From positions 1 to 34,332 of the forward strand of contig NZ_JABCPZ010000106.1 in NCBI RefSeq assembly GCF_013283785.1: a stretch of DNA of 34,332 nucleotides. Direction: 5' to 3'. The notes below the pieces were generated by a model. The model was not told where the DNA came from. It searched no databases and saw only the letters and a list, made by a program, of their open reading frames with translations. A program made the translations under genes and the position numbers. Within the stretch, counting starts at the first letter, position 1, and every line of letters begins with the position of its first letter. This stretch comes from Nonomuraea antri (lineage in GTDB: Bacteria; Actinomycetota; Actinomycetes; Streptosporangiales; Streptosporangiaceae). Of this stretch, positions 7,327-15,628 are shown piece by piece.

Positions 7327-8706
7327 GTGTTAAATGAGACGCTCGGCCCCGTTCTGGTCGCGAACCGAGGAGAGATCGCGCGGCGCGTCATCCGTACGGT
7401 CAAGCGGCTGGGCCTGCGTGCCATCGCCGTGCACTCCGAGGCGGACGCCGACCTTCCGTTCGTCCACGAGGCCGACGAGGCCGTGCTGATCGGGGCGGCG
7501 GCCCCGGCGCAGAGCTACCTCGACGCCGAGAAGGTGCTCCAGGCGGCGAAGGCGACCGGCGCGCGCTCCGTGCACCCTGGCTACGGCTTCCTGGCCGAGA
7601 ACGCGGCCTTCGCCCAGGCGGTGATCGACGCCGGGCTGATCTGGATCGGCCCGTCGCCCGAGTCCATCGACCGGATGGGCGACAAGATCAACGCCAGGAA
7701 CCTGATGGAGGACGCTGGCGTGCCGGTCGCCGCGGGCACCCGTGAGCCGGTCACCGACCTGGCCCTGGCGCTGGAGGCGGCCGGGCGCATCGGCTACCCG
7801 GTCATGGTCAAGACCGCCGGCGGCGGTGGCGGTCTCGGCATGAGCGTGGCCCGCGACGCCGCCGGCCTGGGCCGGGCGTTCGACCAGGCGGCCAGGGCGG
7901 CCGACAGGTTCGCCGCGGCGGCGGCCGCGGGCGGCGCGGGCGACGCGCTGGCCGGTCCGGCCATCCTGCTCGAACGCTGCATCGACCGGGCCCGCCACGT
8001 CGAGGTGCAGATTCTCGGCCTGCCCGACGGCCGGGTGCTGGCGCTGGGCGAGCGTGACTGCTCGGTGCAGCGCCGCCATCAGAAAGTGGTCGAGGAGTCG
8101 CCGTCGCCGGGCATCACGCCGGAGCTGCGCGAGCGCATGCTGGCCGCGGCGGTCCGGGCCGGCGAGGCGGTCGGCTACCTGGGCGCGGGCACGGTGGAGT
8201 GCCTGGTCGACGCCGACGCGCAAGACTTCGTGTTCCTGGAGATGAACACCAGGCTCCAGGTGGAACACCCCGTGACCGAGCTGGTCACCGGGCTCGACCT
8301 GGTCGAGCTGCAGCTCAGGGTGGCCGCGGGGGAGAGCCCCGAGGTGACGGCCGAGTCGCGCGGGCACGCGATCGAGTTCCGGGTCTACGCCGAGGATCCC
8401 CAGCGGTTCCTCCCCGGCCCCGGCACGATCACCAGGTGGGAGGAGCCGGACCTCGACGGGGTCAGGGTCGACTCCGGTTACGAGGCGGGCAATACGGTCA
8501 CACCGTTCTATGATCCCCTCATGGCCAAGCTCTGCGTCGTCGCCGCCACGCGGGCGGAGGCGGTGGAGCTGGGGCGCAAGGCGGTCGCGGGGTTCACCGT
8601 CGAAGGGCCCAAGAACAATCTGCCGTTCTGCGCGGAATTGCTGGACAATGCGGAGTTCGTCACAGGCGACTACGACACGGGTCTCGTCGCCAAGATGCGC
8701 GCCTAG
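7327..8706 (+). CDS. Biotin carboxylase subunit of acyl-CoA carboxylase
   Basis: Catalyses ATP- and bicarbonate-dependent carboxylation of biotin, the first half-reaction of acyl-CoA carboxylases. The 459-residue protein contains only the BC module: the N-terminal domain starting VLVANRGEIA, the ATP-grasp glycine loop (GGGGGLGMS), the ERDCSVQRRHQK block and the NTRLQVEHPVTE signature. An alanine-rich insert follows the glycine loop. Most actinomycete alpha subunits fuse BC to BCCP (about 590-660 residues); here the carrier is a separate downstream gene. GTG 7327 gives MLNETLG and fits a leaderless promoter; GTG 7318 is the alternative. No carboxyltransferase gene is in the window, so the acyl-CoA substrate is unknown. 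Confidence 0.9.
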   Translation: MLNETLGPVLVANRGEIARRVIRTVKRLGLRAIAVHSEADADLPFVHEADEAVLIGAAAPAQSYLDAEKVLQAAKATGARSVHPGYGFLAENAAFAQAVIDAGLIWIGPSPESIDRMGDKINARNLMEDAGVPVAAGTREPVTDLALALEAAGRIGYPVMVKTAGGGGGLGMSVARDAAGLGRAFDQAARAADRFAAAAAAGGAGDALAGPAILLERCIDRARHVEVQILGLPDGRVLALGERDCSVQRRHQKVVEESPSPGITPELRERMLAAAVRAGEAVGYLGAGTVECLVDADAQDFVFLEMNTRLQVEHPVTELVTGLDLVELQLRVAAGESPEVTAESRGHAIEFRVYAEDPQRFLPGPGTITRWEEPDLDGVRVDSGYEAGNTVTPFYDPLMAKLCVVAATRAEAVELGRKAVAGFTVEGPKNNLPFCAELLDNAEFVTGDYDTGLVAKMRA

Positions 8707-8747
8707 CGCGTGAGATCGTGTGAGAACAGGGGAAGAGGGGAGTCGCG

Positions 8748-8960
8748 GTGGCTGAGGTACGCGCGGAGATGGTGGCCAACGTGTGGAAGGTCCTCGTCAA
8801 GGAGGGCGACGCGGTCTCCGACGGCGACGCGCTGGTCATCCTGGAGTCGATGAAGATGGAGATCCCGGTGCTCACCGAGGACGACGGCGTGGTCGCGAGC
8901 CTCAAGGTGACCGAGGGTCAGGTGATCCAGGAGGGCGACCTGATCGCGGTCATCGAGTAG
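8748..8960 (+). CDS. Small biotin/lipoyl carrier protein
   Basis: A 70-residue protein consisting of just one biotinyl domain. The motif ESMKM places the biotin-accepting lysine at residue 36, midway as in all carrier domains. Start GTG 8748 is preceded by a purine-rich site (about 8730-8741). It follows the biotin carboxylase by 41 bases and is presumably its carboxyl carrier. It corresponds in size and neighbourhood to the small biotinylated protein TB7.3 (Rv3221c) beside sigH-rshA in M. tuberculosis. Some small proteins of this type are annotated only as biotin/lipoyl attachment proteins, so carriage of carboxybiotin is likely but not proven. Confidence 0.9.
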   Translation: MAEVRAEMVANVWKVLVKEGDAVSDGDALVILESMKMEIPVLTEDDGVVASLKVTEGQVIQEGDLIAVIE

Positions 8961-8975
8961 ACGTGCGAGCCCCGG

Positions 8976-9356
8976 TCATCGAGTGATGCGCTGCAGGAAC
9001 TTGGCCCGGTCGACCACGACGCGCTCGATCGTGCCGCGGCCGACCACCGCGTGCTTGTCACGCGCCACGAACGCGAAGACCAGCCGCCGGCCGTCCACCT
9101 CGGTGAGCTCGGCGGAGATCTCCACGTGGGTGCCGAGCGGGCTCGCGGCCAGGTGTTCGAGCTCGACGCGGGTGCCGACCGAGGTCTGGCCCGGCTCCAG
9201 GTGCGGGCCGACCGCCTGGACGGTGGCCGACTCGGCGAGCGCGAGCAGTCTGGGCGTGGCGAGCACCGGGACGTCACCGCTGCCGATCTTCTGCGCGGTG
9301 TCCTCCGCCTCGACCATGATGAGCAGGTTGGAGCGGAGGCCGGGAGCGAGCGTCAT
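8976..9356 (-). CDS. Hotdog-fold thioesterase, FlK-like
   Basis: This 126-residue protein resembles fluoroacetyl-CoA thioesterase FlK and related actinobacterial acyl-CoA thioesterases. Thr34 (ATP), Glu42 (ALAE) and His77 (GTHVE) fall where the FlK Thr/Glu/His catalytic group lies. The start is at ATG 9356 because family similarity begins at MTLAPGL; an in-frame extension to 9467 has no similarity. No clear ribosome site is seen. It converges on the biotinyl carrier gene with 15 bases between stops. Together with the carboxylase genes it suggests acyl-CoA handling, but fluoroacetate resistance should not be assumed. Confidence 0.8.
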   Translation of the reverse strand: MTLAPGLRSNLLIMVEAEDTAQKIGSGDVPVLATPRLLALAESATVQAVGPHLEPGQTSVGTRVELEHLAASPLGTHVEISAELTEVDGRRLVFAFVARDKHAVVGRGTIERVVVDRAKFLQRITR

Positions 9357-9495
9357 GCGGGCCAGCCTACTGTTGGGCTGATCTCCAAGAAACGCGGACA
9401 AGACCGGCCGTAAGGCCGCAGGATAGGGTTTGTACGGCTTGAGGCATATAAGTGGCATGTGGGACACGTGAGTCGTACACTCTCGGAGTTCCGTG

Positions 9496-9568
9496 ACCTC
9501 TGTGTTACCTCACCGCGACAAAAGTTCGCTTTGTTGGAGAACCCTGGGGTGGGAGAGGTTACAGAGGT
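9496..9568. promoter_or_regulatory. Imperfect inverted repeat upstream of Ser/Thr kinase
   Basis: A left arm at 9496-9511 (ACCTC, six bases, ACCTC) and a right arm at 9555-9568 (GAGGT, TACA, GAGGT) are complementary apart from a two-base gap and one mismatch, separated by 43 bases. The right arm lies just ahead of the kinase ribosome site. The shape suits a regulator binding site, but no family consensus is recognised. Confidence 0.35.
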
Positions 9569-9591
9569 AGGGGGGTAGCGGGGGAGTCATG

Positions 9592-11214
9592 GTGGCCCAA
9601 GGGACGACACTGGCGGGGCGGTATCGGTTGGATACCCGCATCGGCGCCGGTGGCATGGGCGAGGTGTGGAGAGGCGAGGACATCGTGCTCGCCCGCACCG
9701 TCGCCGTCAAGGTGCTGCTTCCCGGCCGCATGGACGACCCTGGCTTCGTCGCCCGGTTCCAGGGTGAGGCCAGGGCGATGGCGACGATCAACCACGCGGG
9801 GGTGGTTGACGTCTACGACTACGGGGTGAGCGGCGACACCGTCTACCTCGTGATGAAGTTCGTCGACGGCGAGCCGCTCGACCGGCTGCTGGCCAGGCTG
9901 GGCCGCATCGCGCCGCAGCCGGCCATGGAGCTGATCGCGCAGGCCGCGTCGGCGCTGCAGGCCGTGCACGACCAGGGAATCGTGCACCGTGACGTCAAGC
10001 CCGGCAACCTGCTCGTGCAGCGTGACGGCACGCTGGTGCTGACCGACTTCGGCATCGCGCGCTCCGACCTGGCCAACCGGCTGACCGACGCCGGCATGGT
10101 GCTGGGCACCGCCGCCTACTGCGCGCCCGAGCAGGCCGAGGGCGCGCCGGTCACGCCGGCGGTCGACATCTACGCGCTGGGCGTGGTGGCGTACGAGTGC
10201 CTGGTGGGCCAGCGGCCGTTCGACGGCGACAGCCCGGTCACGATCGCGCTGAAGCACATCAGGGAGGCGCCGCCGCCGCTGCCCGCCGACATCCCGCAGC
10301 CGGTGCGGGCCCTGGTGGAACGCGCCCTGTCGAAGGATCCGCTGCGGCGCTACCCGTCGGCCCGGGCCATGAGCGACGCGGCCAAGGCCATCGTCGCAGG
10401 TCAGGTGCCGGTCGAGCCCGCGCAGCCGATGCCGGCCCTGCCGCCGACGACCGGGGCCGTCATGCCGCCGCCGGCCGAGGCGTACCCGACCGGGGTGCAG
10501 CAGGCCGGGGTTCCCCAGACGGGGGCGCACCTGCCGGCCGGCGACCAGCCGACGACGGTCTCCGAGCGCCGTCCGGGCAGCCGCCGCGCGGCCAAGACGC
10601 CGCGCAGGACCGGGCTCATCGCGGGCATCGCCGCCGCGGTGGTGCTCGGGGTGGGCGCGGGCGCGGTCGCGCTGACGGGCATGACCACGGGCGGGGCGCA
10701 TCCGGCGCCGCCCAGCGCCAACGCGGGCAACGACGGGCCGTCCGACCCGCCGACCAGCCCGACGAAGGGCGGAAAGCCGGGGACCAAGACCTCGACGACG
10801 AAGCCGCCGGAGACCAGGGTGACGGACCGCGCGACGACTCCGCCGGAGACCGAGGAGCCCGAACCGACCAAGACCGACGATCCGGAGGAGACGACCTCGC
10901 CCACGCCGACGACCACCAAGCCGACGGACACGAAGTCGCCGACGCCGACCGTGGTCAAGAAGAAGGTCCCCGGGGTGCTCAACGTCCCGTACTTCCAGGC
11001 CAGGAAGATCATCTTGGCGGCCGGCTTCACAGTCAAGCCCGTCGACGGGTCACAGGGCACCATGCCCGAGGAGTGCCTGATCGTCGACACCACCAAGCCG
11101 GGCCCGAACGAGCTGCTGGAGCTGAAGAAGCCGGTGACGTTGTACCTCGCCCCGGCTCCCACGTGCCCCAGCCCGACGCCGACGCCGACCCCGTCGAACT
11201 CGGTCAAGCAGTGA
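9592..11214 (+). CDS. Membrane Ser/Thr protein kinase with PASTA-like C-terminus
   Basis: A Hanks-type kinase of 540 residues. Counting from the alternative ATG 9589, the domain has the glycine loop GAGGMGEV (19-26), Lys41 in VAVK, catalytic HRDVKPGN with Asp135, and DFG at 153-155. A proline-rich linker follows, then one membrane helix (about 342-363), a long Thr/Pro/Glu stalk (about 375-465) and a C-terminal segment resembling a single PASTA domain (VPGVLNVPYFQARKI onward). This is the PknB-like topology: cytoplasmic kinase, external sensor, possibly of cell-wall fragments. GTG 9592 is preferred since GGAG (9583-9586) is five bases away; ATG 9589 is only two away. It is not in the usual pbpA-rodA-pknB cluster. 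Confidence 0.92.
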   Translation: MAQGTTLAGRYRLDTRIGAGGMGEVWRGEDIVLARTVAVKVLLPGRMDDPGFVARFQGEARAMATINHAGVVDVYDYGVSGDTVYLVMKFVDGEPLDRLLARLGRIAPQPAMELIAQAASALQAVHDQGIVHRDVKPGNLLVQRDGTLVLTDFGIARSDLANRLTDAGMVLGTAAYCAPEQAEGAPVTPAVDIYALGVVAYECLVGQRPFDGDSPVTIALKHIREAPPPLPADIPQPVRALVERALSKDPLRRYPSARAMSDAAKAIVAGQVPVEPAQPMPALPPTTGAVMPPPAEAYPTGVQQAGVPQTGAHLPAGDQPTTVSERRPGSRRAAKTPRRTGLIAGIAAAVVLGVGAGAVALTGMTTGGAHPAPPSANAGNDGPSDPPTSPTKGGKPGTKTSTTKPPETRVTDRATTPPETEEPEPTKTDDPEETTSPTPTTTKPTDTKSPTPTVVKKKVPGVLNVPYFQARKIILAAGFTVKPVDGSQGTMPEECLIVDTTKPGPNELLELKKPVTLYLAPAPTCPSPTPTPTPSNSVKQ

Positions 11215-11218
11215 GGTC

Positions 11219-12865
11219 TCAGACCCCCGTCGTGTTGCGGGGGTAGGCGACCTGCGGGTCGGTGGCGATGTTCACCAGGTACGGCACGCCGGAGTCGAAC
11301 GCCCGCCGCAGCGCGGGCCCGATCTCCGACGGCTTGGTGACCAGCTCGCCGCCGCCGCCCAGTGCCGTGACCACCTGGTCGTAGCGGCACTGGGGCTGCA
11401 GCTCGGCGGCCACGTCGTAGCCGTACAGCAGCTGCATGGGGTGCTTCTCCAGGCCCCACATGCCGTTGTTGCCGCAGATCATCACCACCGGCAGGTTGTG
11501 CCGGACGAGCGTGTCGACGTCCATCAGCGAGAAGCCGGCGGCGCCGTCGCCCAGCAGCAGCACGACCTGCGACGACGGCCTGGCCAGCCGGGCGGCGATG
11601 GAGTAGCCGAGACCGGTGCCCAGGCAGCCGTACGGGCCCGGGTCGAGCCAGTTGCCCGGCTGCCTGGGCTCGACGTACTTGCCCGCGTACGAGACGAAGT
11701 CGCCGCCGTCGCCGATCACCACGGCGTCGTCGGCCAGCACCTTGCCCAGCTCCCCGTAGATGCGCATGGGGTGGATCGGGTCGGAGTCGGCGGCCAGGAG
11801 GTCGGCGTCGGCCGCGATGGCCGCGGCGGCGGTCTCGGCGAGCCTGGCGGCCCAGGGGGCGTACTTGTCCGGCTTGACCCCGGCCTCGCCGCAGGCCGTG
11901 CCGAGGCTCCACAGGACCACCGACAGGTCTCCCGCGGCCGACGCGGCCGGCCGCATGTGCGTGGCGAGCTGCGACGGCGCGTCGGCGATGTGCACGACGC
12001 GCGCCAGCGGCGCGCCGTCCTTCCCGCCGAACCAGCCGTAGCCGAGCCGGAAGTCGAGCGGGGTGCCGACCACGACGACCAGGTCGGCCTGGGCGAAGGC
12101 GAGGCCGCGGGCCCGGGTGACCAGCAGCTCGTGCCCGGCGGGCAGGATGCCGCGGCCCTGGCCGTTCGGGATGACCGGCAGCCGCCAGGTCTCCGCGAAG
12201 TCCCTGGCCGCCTCCTCGGCGCGGTCCATCCACACGTCCGAGCCGTAGACCAGGACCGGGCGCTCGGCCTCGGCCAGCAGCCTGGCGACGGCGGCCAGGT
12301 CGTCGGGGTCGGGTTCGAGCGGCGACGGGGTCTGCGTGCGCACCTCGTGCACCGGGGACGGCGAGAACAGGTGGTCCATGTAGAAGTCGAGGAACACCGG
12401 GCCGCGATGCGGCGCGATCGCGGTGCGGAAGGCCGACTCGACGTCCTGGCCGACCGACTCGGCGCCGGTCGCGGTGAACGACAGCTTGGTGATCGGGTCG
12501 AGCAGCGGCGGGTGGTCCATCTCCTGCAGCGCGCCGCTGCCCCAGCGCGACTGCGGGGCGCGGCCGCCCATGACGACCAGCGGGGAGCCGTTGAAGTGGG
12601 CCGTCGCCACGCCGCTGACGCCGTTGGTGATGCCCGGGCCGGCCGTCAGCACGGCCAGGCCGGGCTGCCTGGTCAGCCTGGCGGTCGCCTCTGCGGCGAA
12701 GACCGCGCTCTGCTCGTGGCGTACGTCGAGGATGCGCATGCCCTCGTGCACCGCGCCGTCGTAGAGCGGGAACACGTGCCCTCCAGAGAGGGTGAACATG
12801 GTCTCGACGCCATAGGCCTTGGACACGGCGACGGCGGCGTCACCGGCGTGCTTCGCAGACTCCAT
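11219..12865 (-). CDS. Acetolactate synthase-like ThDP-dependent enzyme
   Basis: This 548-residue thiamine diphosphate enzyme has the three-domain layout of acetohydroxyacid synthases. Glu51 (RHEQSAVFAAEA) is the conserved glutamate that activates the cofactor. The Mg/ThDP motif starts at GDGAAGF and ends at the GNNGMW segment. Similar actinobacterial proteins are annotated IlvB- or IlvG-like; no regulatory subunit or other branched-chain gene lies nearby, so a catabolic or oxalyl/benzoylformate-type role is possible. Upstream, TAAGTT-N6-ATG suggests leaderless transcription, and no ribosome site is seen. It converges with the kinase gene with only four bases between stops. Confidence 0.82.
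   Translation of the reverse strand: MESAKHAGDAAVAVSKAYGVETMFTLSGGHVFPLYDGAVHEGMRILDVRHEQSAVFAAEATARLTRQPGLAVLTAGPGITNGVSGVATAHFNGSPLVVMGGRAPQSRWGSGALQEMDHPPLLDPITKLSFTATGAESVGQDVESAFRTAIAPHRGPVFLDFYMDHLFSPSPVHEVRTQTPSPLEPDPDDLAAVARLLAEAERPVLVYGSDVWMDRAEEAARDFAETWRLPVIPNGQGRGILPAGHELLVTRARGLAFAQADLVVVVGTPLDFRLGYGWFGGKDGAPLARVVHIADAPSQLATHMRPAASAAGDLSVVLWSLGTACGEAGVKPDKYAPWAARLAETAAAAIAADADLLAADSDPIHPMRIYGELGKVLADDAVVIGDGGDFVSYAGKYVEPRQPGNWLDPGPYGCLGTGLGYSIAARLARPSSQVVLLLGDGAAGFSLMDVDTLVRHNLPVVMICGNNGMWGLEKHPMQLLYGYDVAAELQPQCRYDQVVTALGGGGELVTKPSEIGPALRRAFDSGVPYLVNIATDPQVAYPRNTTGV
11223..11244 (+). terminator. Hairpin terminator inside the neighbour's 3' coding end
   Basis: ACCCCCG at 11223-11229 pairs perfectly with CGGGGGT at 11238-11244 across an eight-base loop, starting nine bases after the kinase stop. 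The sequence also encodes the last residues of the convergent ThDP enzyme. No U-tract follows, as is common in actinomycetes. Confidence 0.5.
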
Positions 12866-12910
12866 GCCGGGAACTTACCAACCAGTCACAGGAGTAAACA
12901 GCCCTTGAGC

Positions 12911-13687
12911 TCAGCACCAGCAGAGGAATACCCGGGCCTTGGGCGCGGAAATGTTGATCTTCCTGTGTGAGGTGGGCTGACTCTCGAGGTCGATGTCGCT
13001 CTTCTGCGCCTGCACGGTCACGTCGTAGGAGGACTCGGGCACCGCCACCCTGGCCGCGCCCCCGGCCCGTACCACGGCCTTGACCTTGGTCGGCGGGACG
13101 ATGAACGACAGGTCCACGTCGCCGGTGCCGACCGCGACGTCCGCCTCGTCGCCGCCCAGGCCGGAGCCCACGACGCTGCCCGAGTCCGTCCTGGCCCAGA
13201 CGTTGCCCGGGGTCGCGCGGATGTCCAGGTCGCCGGAGACCGAGGTCAGGTGCACGTCGCCGAACACGTTGGACACGCTGAGCGGGCCGCTGAGCGACTC
13301 GGCCTCGATGCGGATCTCCGGGGGCACCAGCAGCGTGTACGTGGCCTCGCAGAGCACGTCGGTGTCGATGCCGGCGCGCAGGGGCTTGCAGTCCGCGTCG
13401 AGCCGCAGGGTGTCGCCCTTGAGGTTCTCGGTGACCACGGGCTTGTCACGCGACCAGCGCAGATGACGCAGGATGACCAGCTCGCCCGCCTCACCGGGCA
13501 GGAAGTGCACGGCGACGTCGCCCGTGCTCGCCTTGACCTTGATCTCGTCCCCGGTGAACGGCATGGACCGCTGCATGCTCTGCACCGGCGGCTCGGCCCA
13601 GGCGAAGCCGCGCACCAGGCCGGTGGCCGTCACGATCAGCACCGCCACCGTGAGCAGCGTGCCCGCGGCCAGCCACAGCGCTCTCAC
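12911..13687 (-). CDS. Membrane-anchored DUF4097-like beta-repeat protein
   Basis: This 258-residue protein has an N-terminal membrane anchor (residues 3-25) and an extracytoplasmic body with repeated short beta segments (for example VKASTGDVAVHF, LTSVSGDLDIRA, VAVGTGDVDLSF). That is the repeat style of DUF4097/adhesin-like beta-solenoids, often encoded with two-component systems. The start GTG 13687 overlaps the response-regulator stop (GTGA), indicating coupling. It ends with CWC, an unusual pair of cysteines three residues apart at the C-terminus. Function is unknown; as the last gene of a kinase-regulator operon it may be the sensed or controlled envelope component. Confidence 0.72.
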   Translation of the reverse strand: MRALWLAAGTLLTVAVLIVTATGLVRGFAWAEPPVQSMQRSMPFTGDEIKVKASTGDVAVHFLPGEAGELVILRHLRWSRDKPVVTENLKGDTLRLDADCKPLRAGIDTDVLCEATYTLLVPPEIRIEAESLSGPLSVSNVFGDVHLTSVSGDLDIRATPGNVWARTDSGSVVGSGLGGDEADVAVGTGDVDLSFIVPPTKVKAVVRAGGAARVAVPESSYDVTVQAQKSDIDLESQPTSHRKINISAPKARVFLCWC

Positions 13688-14340
13688 GGCAGGCTCCTGA
13701 TGTTGAGGAAGCGCAGCACGGCCAGCACCCGGCGATGGTCGCCCTCGGCCGGCGACAGGTCGAGCTTGGTGAAGATGTTGCCGATGTGCTTGCCCACCGC
13801 GCCCTCGCTGAGCACCAGCTCCTGCCCGATGCCGGCGTTGGAACGGCCTTCCGCCATCAGCTTGAGCACCTCGCGCTCCCTGGGCGTGAGCCGGTCCAGC
13901 GGGTCGCTGTGGCCGCGCAGCAGGAGCTGGGCGACCACCTCGGGGTCGAGCGCGGTGCCGCCGGAGGCGACCCTGCGCAGCGCGTCGATGAACTCCGCCA
14001 CGTCCGCCACCCGGTCCTTCAGCAGGTAGCCGACGCCGCCGTCCGCGGCCGAGGCCAGCAGCTGGGCGGCGTAGCGTTCCTCGACGTACTGCGAGAGCAC
14101 CAGCACCGCCAGGTCCGGCTGCTCGCGGCGCAGCACCAGCGCGGCACGCAGGCCCTCGTCGGTGTGCGACGGCGGCATCCGCACGTCCGTGATCACCAGC
14201 TCGGGCCGGTGCTCGGCGGCCGCGCGCAGCAGCCCCTCCGCGTCGGGCACCGCCGCGACCACCTCCATGCCGGACGCGTCCAGCAACCTGATCAGGCCCT
14301 CGCGCAGCAGTACGGAGTCCTCGGCCAGCACTACGCGCAC
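13684..14340 (-). CDS. NarL/FixJ-family response regulator
   Basis: A 218-residue regulator. The receiver domain (1-120) has acidic residues Glu7/Asp8 and phosphoacceptor Asp52 (VITDVRMPP), with the conserved Lys in GYLLKDR. The C-terminal LuxR-type helix-turn-helix starts at LTPREREVLKLMAEG and continues through AVGKHIGNIFTKLDL. Start GTG 14340 has GGAG six bases upstream. It lies 40 bases after the histidine kinase and overlaps the membrane protein gene by four bases, so the three form one operon. It is presumably phosphorylated by the upstream kinase; target promoters are unknown. Confidence 0.93.
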   Translation of the reverse strand: MRVVLAEDSVLLREGLIRLLDASGMEVVAAVPDAEGLLRAAAEHRPELVITDVRMPPSHTDEGLRAALVLRREQPDLAVLVLSQYVEERYAAQLLASAADGGVGYLLKDRVADVAEFIDALRRVASGGTALDPEVVAQLLLRGHSDPLDRLTPREREVLKLMAEGRSNAGIGQELVLSEGAVGKHIGNIFTKLDLSPAEGDHRRVLAVLRFLNIRSLP

Positions 14341-14380
14341 GACAGCTCCACGTCATCTCGATTCGTTCGTACGGGTCGGT

Positions 14381-15541
14381 TCATTCGCAGGGCAGTTCCA
14401 CGTCTATCGTCGTCGGCCCGCCCACCGGGCTGCGGAGTTTGAGCGTGCCGTCGACCGCGTCGACGCGCTGGGCCAGGCCGCGCAGCCCGGTCCCGCCGTC
14501 GAGCGTGGCGCCGCCGCGGCCGTCGTCGTAGATCGACAGCAGCAGGCGGTCGCCCTCGCGGCTCACGTCCACCTCGGCCCTGGTGGCCGCGGCGTGCTTG
14601 GCGATGTTGGTCAGCGCCTCGGAGACGATGAAGAACGCCACCGCCTCGATGGTGGGCGAGGCCCGCCGTTCGATGGTGACACGCAGCCGCACCGGGACGG
14701 GCGCGCGGGCGGCCACCCCGGACAGCGCGGCGTCCAGGCCCTGGTCGTTGAGCACGGCCGGATGCAGGCCGCGGACGAAGTCACGCAGCTCCTTGAGCGC
14801 CTGCTTGGCCTCCTCGTGCGCCTGCTCGATGGCCTCGCGGGCGGGTTCGGGCAGGTCGGTCAGCGTGGCCCGGGCCAGGCCCAGGTTCATGGCCAGCGAC
14901 ACCAGCCGCTGCTGCGCCCCGTCGTGCAGGTCGCGCTCGATGCGGCGGCGTTCGGCGTCGGCGGCGTCGATCACGCCCGCGCGGCTCTCGGTCAGCGTCT
15001 CGATGCGCTGCCCCAGCTCCCGCCTGCTCGGCCCGAGCAGCGCCCGCGCCACCGCCAGGTCCAGCGCCGCCATCCCGCGCGCCAGCACCGGCGCGAGCAG
15101 CAGCAGCAGCGCGCCCACCACCATGTACGCCGCCACCACCGCGGGCCGCCGCAGGTCGAACAGGAACTCCAGCGGCGACGGCTGGAACCTGGCATACGCG
15201 AACCCGAGCAGCCCGACCACCGAGCCGCTCCAGGCCAGCGACACGACGACCGTGGCCACCGCGCTCACCGCCGGCGACAGCAGGTGGTAGCCGATCTGCC
15301 GCCAGGTCGTGTGACTGCGCCAGGACGTCGGCGTCGCCACGGTCGGGATGTGCGTGCCGAGGAACGCCTCGAACCTGGAGCGCTGCACCCGGGCGAACCA
15401 CGGCAGGCGCCGGCGCAGCACCGGGGGCGCCACGGCCAGCACGAGCGTCAGCCCGCCCAGCACCACGCCGACCGGCACGCCGGTCACCACGTGGAACGTG
15501 TCGAGCCAGGCCCGTGCGGACCACGGGCGGGGGACTGTCAT
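14381..15541 (-). CDS. Sensor histidine kinase, HisKA_3 type
   Basis: This 386-residue membrane kinase has several helices in residues 15-170 with no recognisable periplasmic sensor, then the dimerisation/phosphoacceptor segment ERRRIERDLHDGAQQR with His206. A compact ATPase domain follows, with N box (SEALTNIAKHA) and G boxes (DDGRGG, GTGLRGL). This is the NarX/DesK-like group that pairs with LuxR-type regulators, exactly its downstream partner. The intramembrane arrangement suggests it senses membrane or envelope state, which fits the envelope protein ending the operon. The start is ATG 15541; an alternative start is not excluded. Confidence 0.93.
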   Translation of the reverse strand: MTVPRPWSARAWLDTFHVVTGVPVGVVLGGLTLVLAVAPPVLRRRLPWFARVQRSRFEAFLGTHIPTVATPTSWRSHTTWRQIGYHLLSPAVSAVATVVVSLAWSGSVVGLLGFAYARFQPSPLEFLFDLRRPAVVAAYMVVGALLLLLAPVLARGMAALDLAVARALLGPSRRELGQRIETLTESRAGVIDAADAERRRIERDLHDGAQQRLVSLAMNLGLARATLTDLPEPAREAIEQAHEEAKQALKELRDFVRGLHPAVLNDQGLDAALSGVAARAPVPVRLRVTIERRASPTIEAVAFFIVSEALTNIAKHAAATRAEVDVSREGDRLLLSIYDDGRGGATLDGGTGLRGLAQRVDAVDGTLKLRSPVGGPTTIDVELPCE

Positions 15542-15596
15542 GCCGTCAACGGTATTGATGCAGATGGCCTGCGCGAAATGGGTCAGATATCCCGGT

Positions 15597-15622
15597 GGGG
15601 GGTGGGGCTAGCCCCACCCCCC
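15597..15622 (-). terminator. Perfect 26-base G/C palindrome, likely terminator
   Basis: A flawless inverted repeat with 13-base arms meeting at GCTAGC. The left arm has runs of six and four G. It sits six bases beyond the stop of the nuclease-like gene and 55 bases before the histidine kinase, so it probably ends minus-strand transcription there. There is no U-tract. Confidence 0.7.
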
Positions 15623-15628
15623 ATTTCC

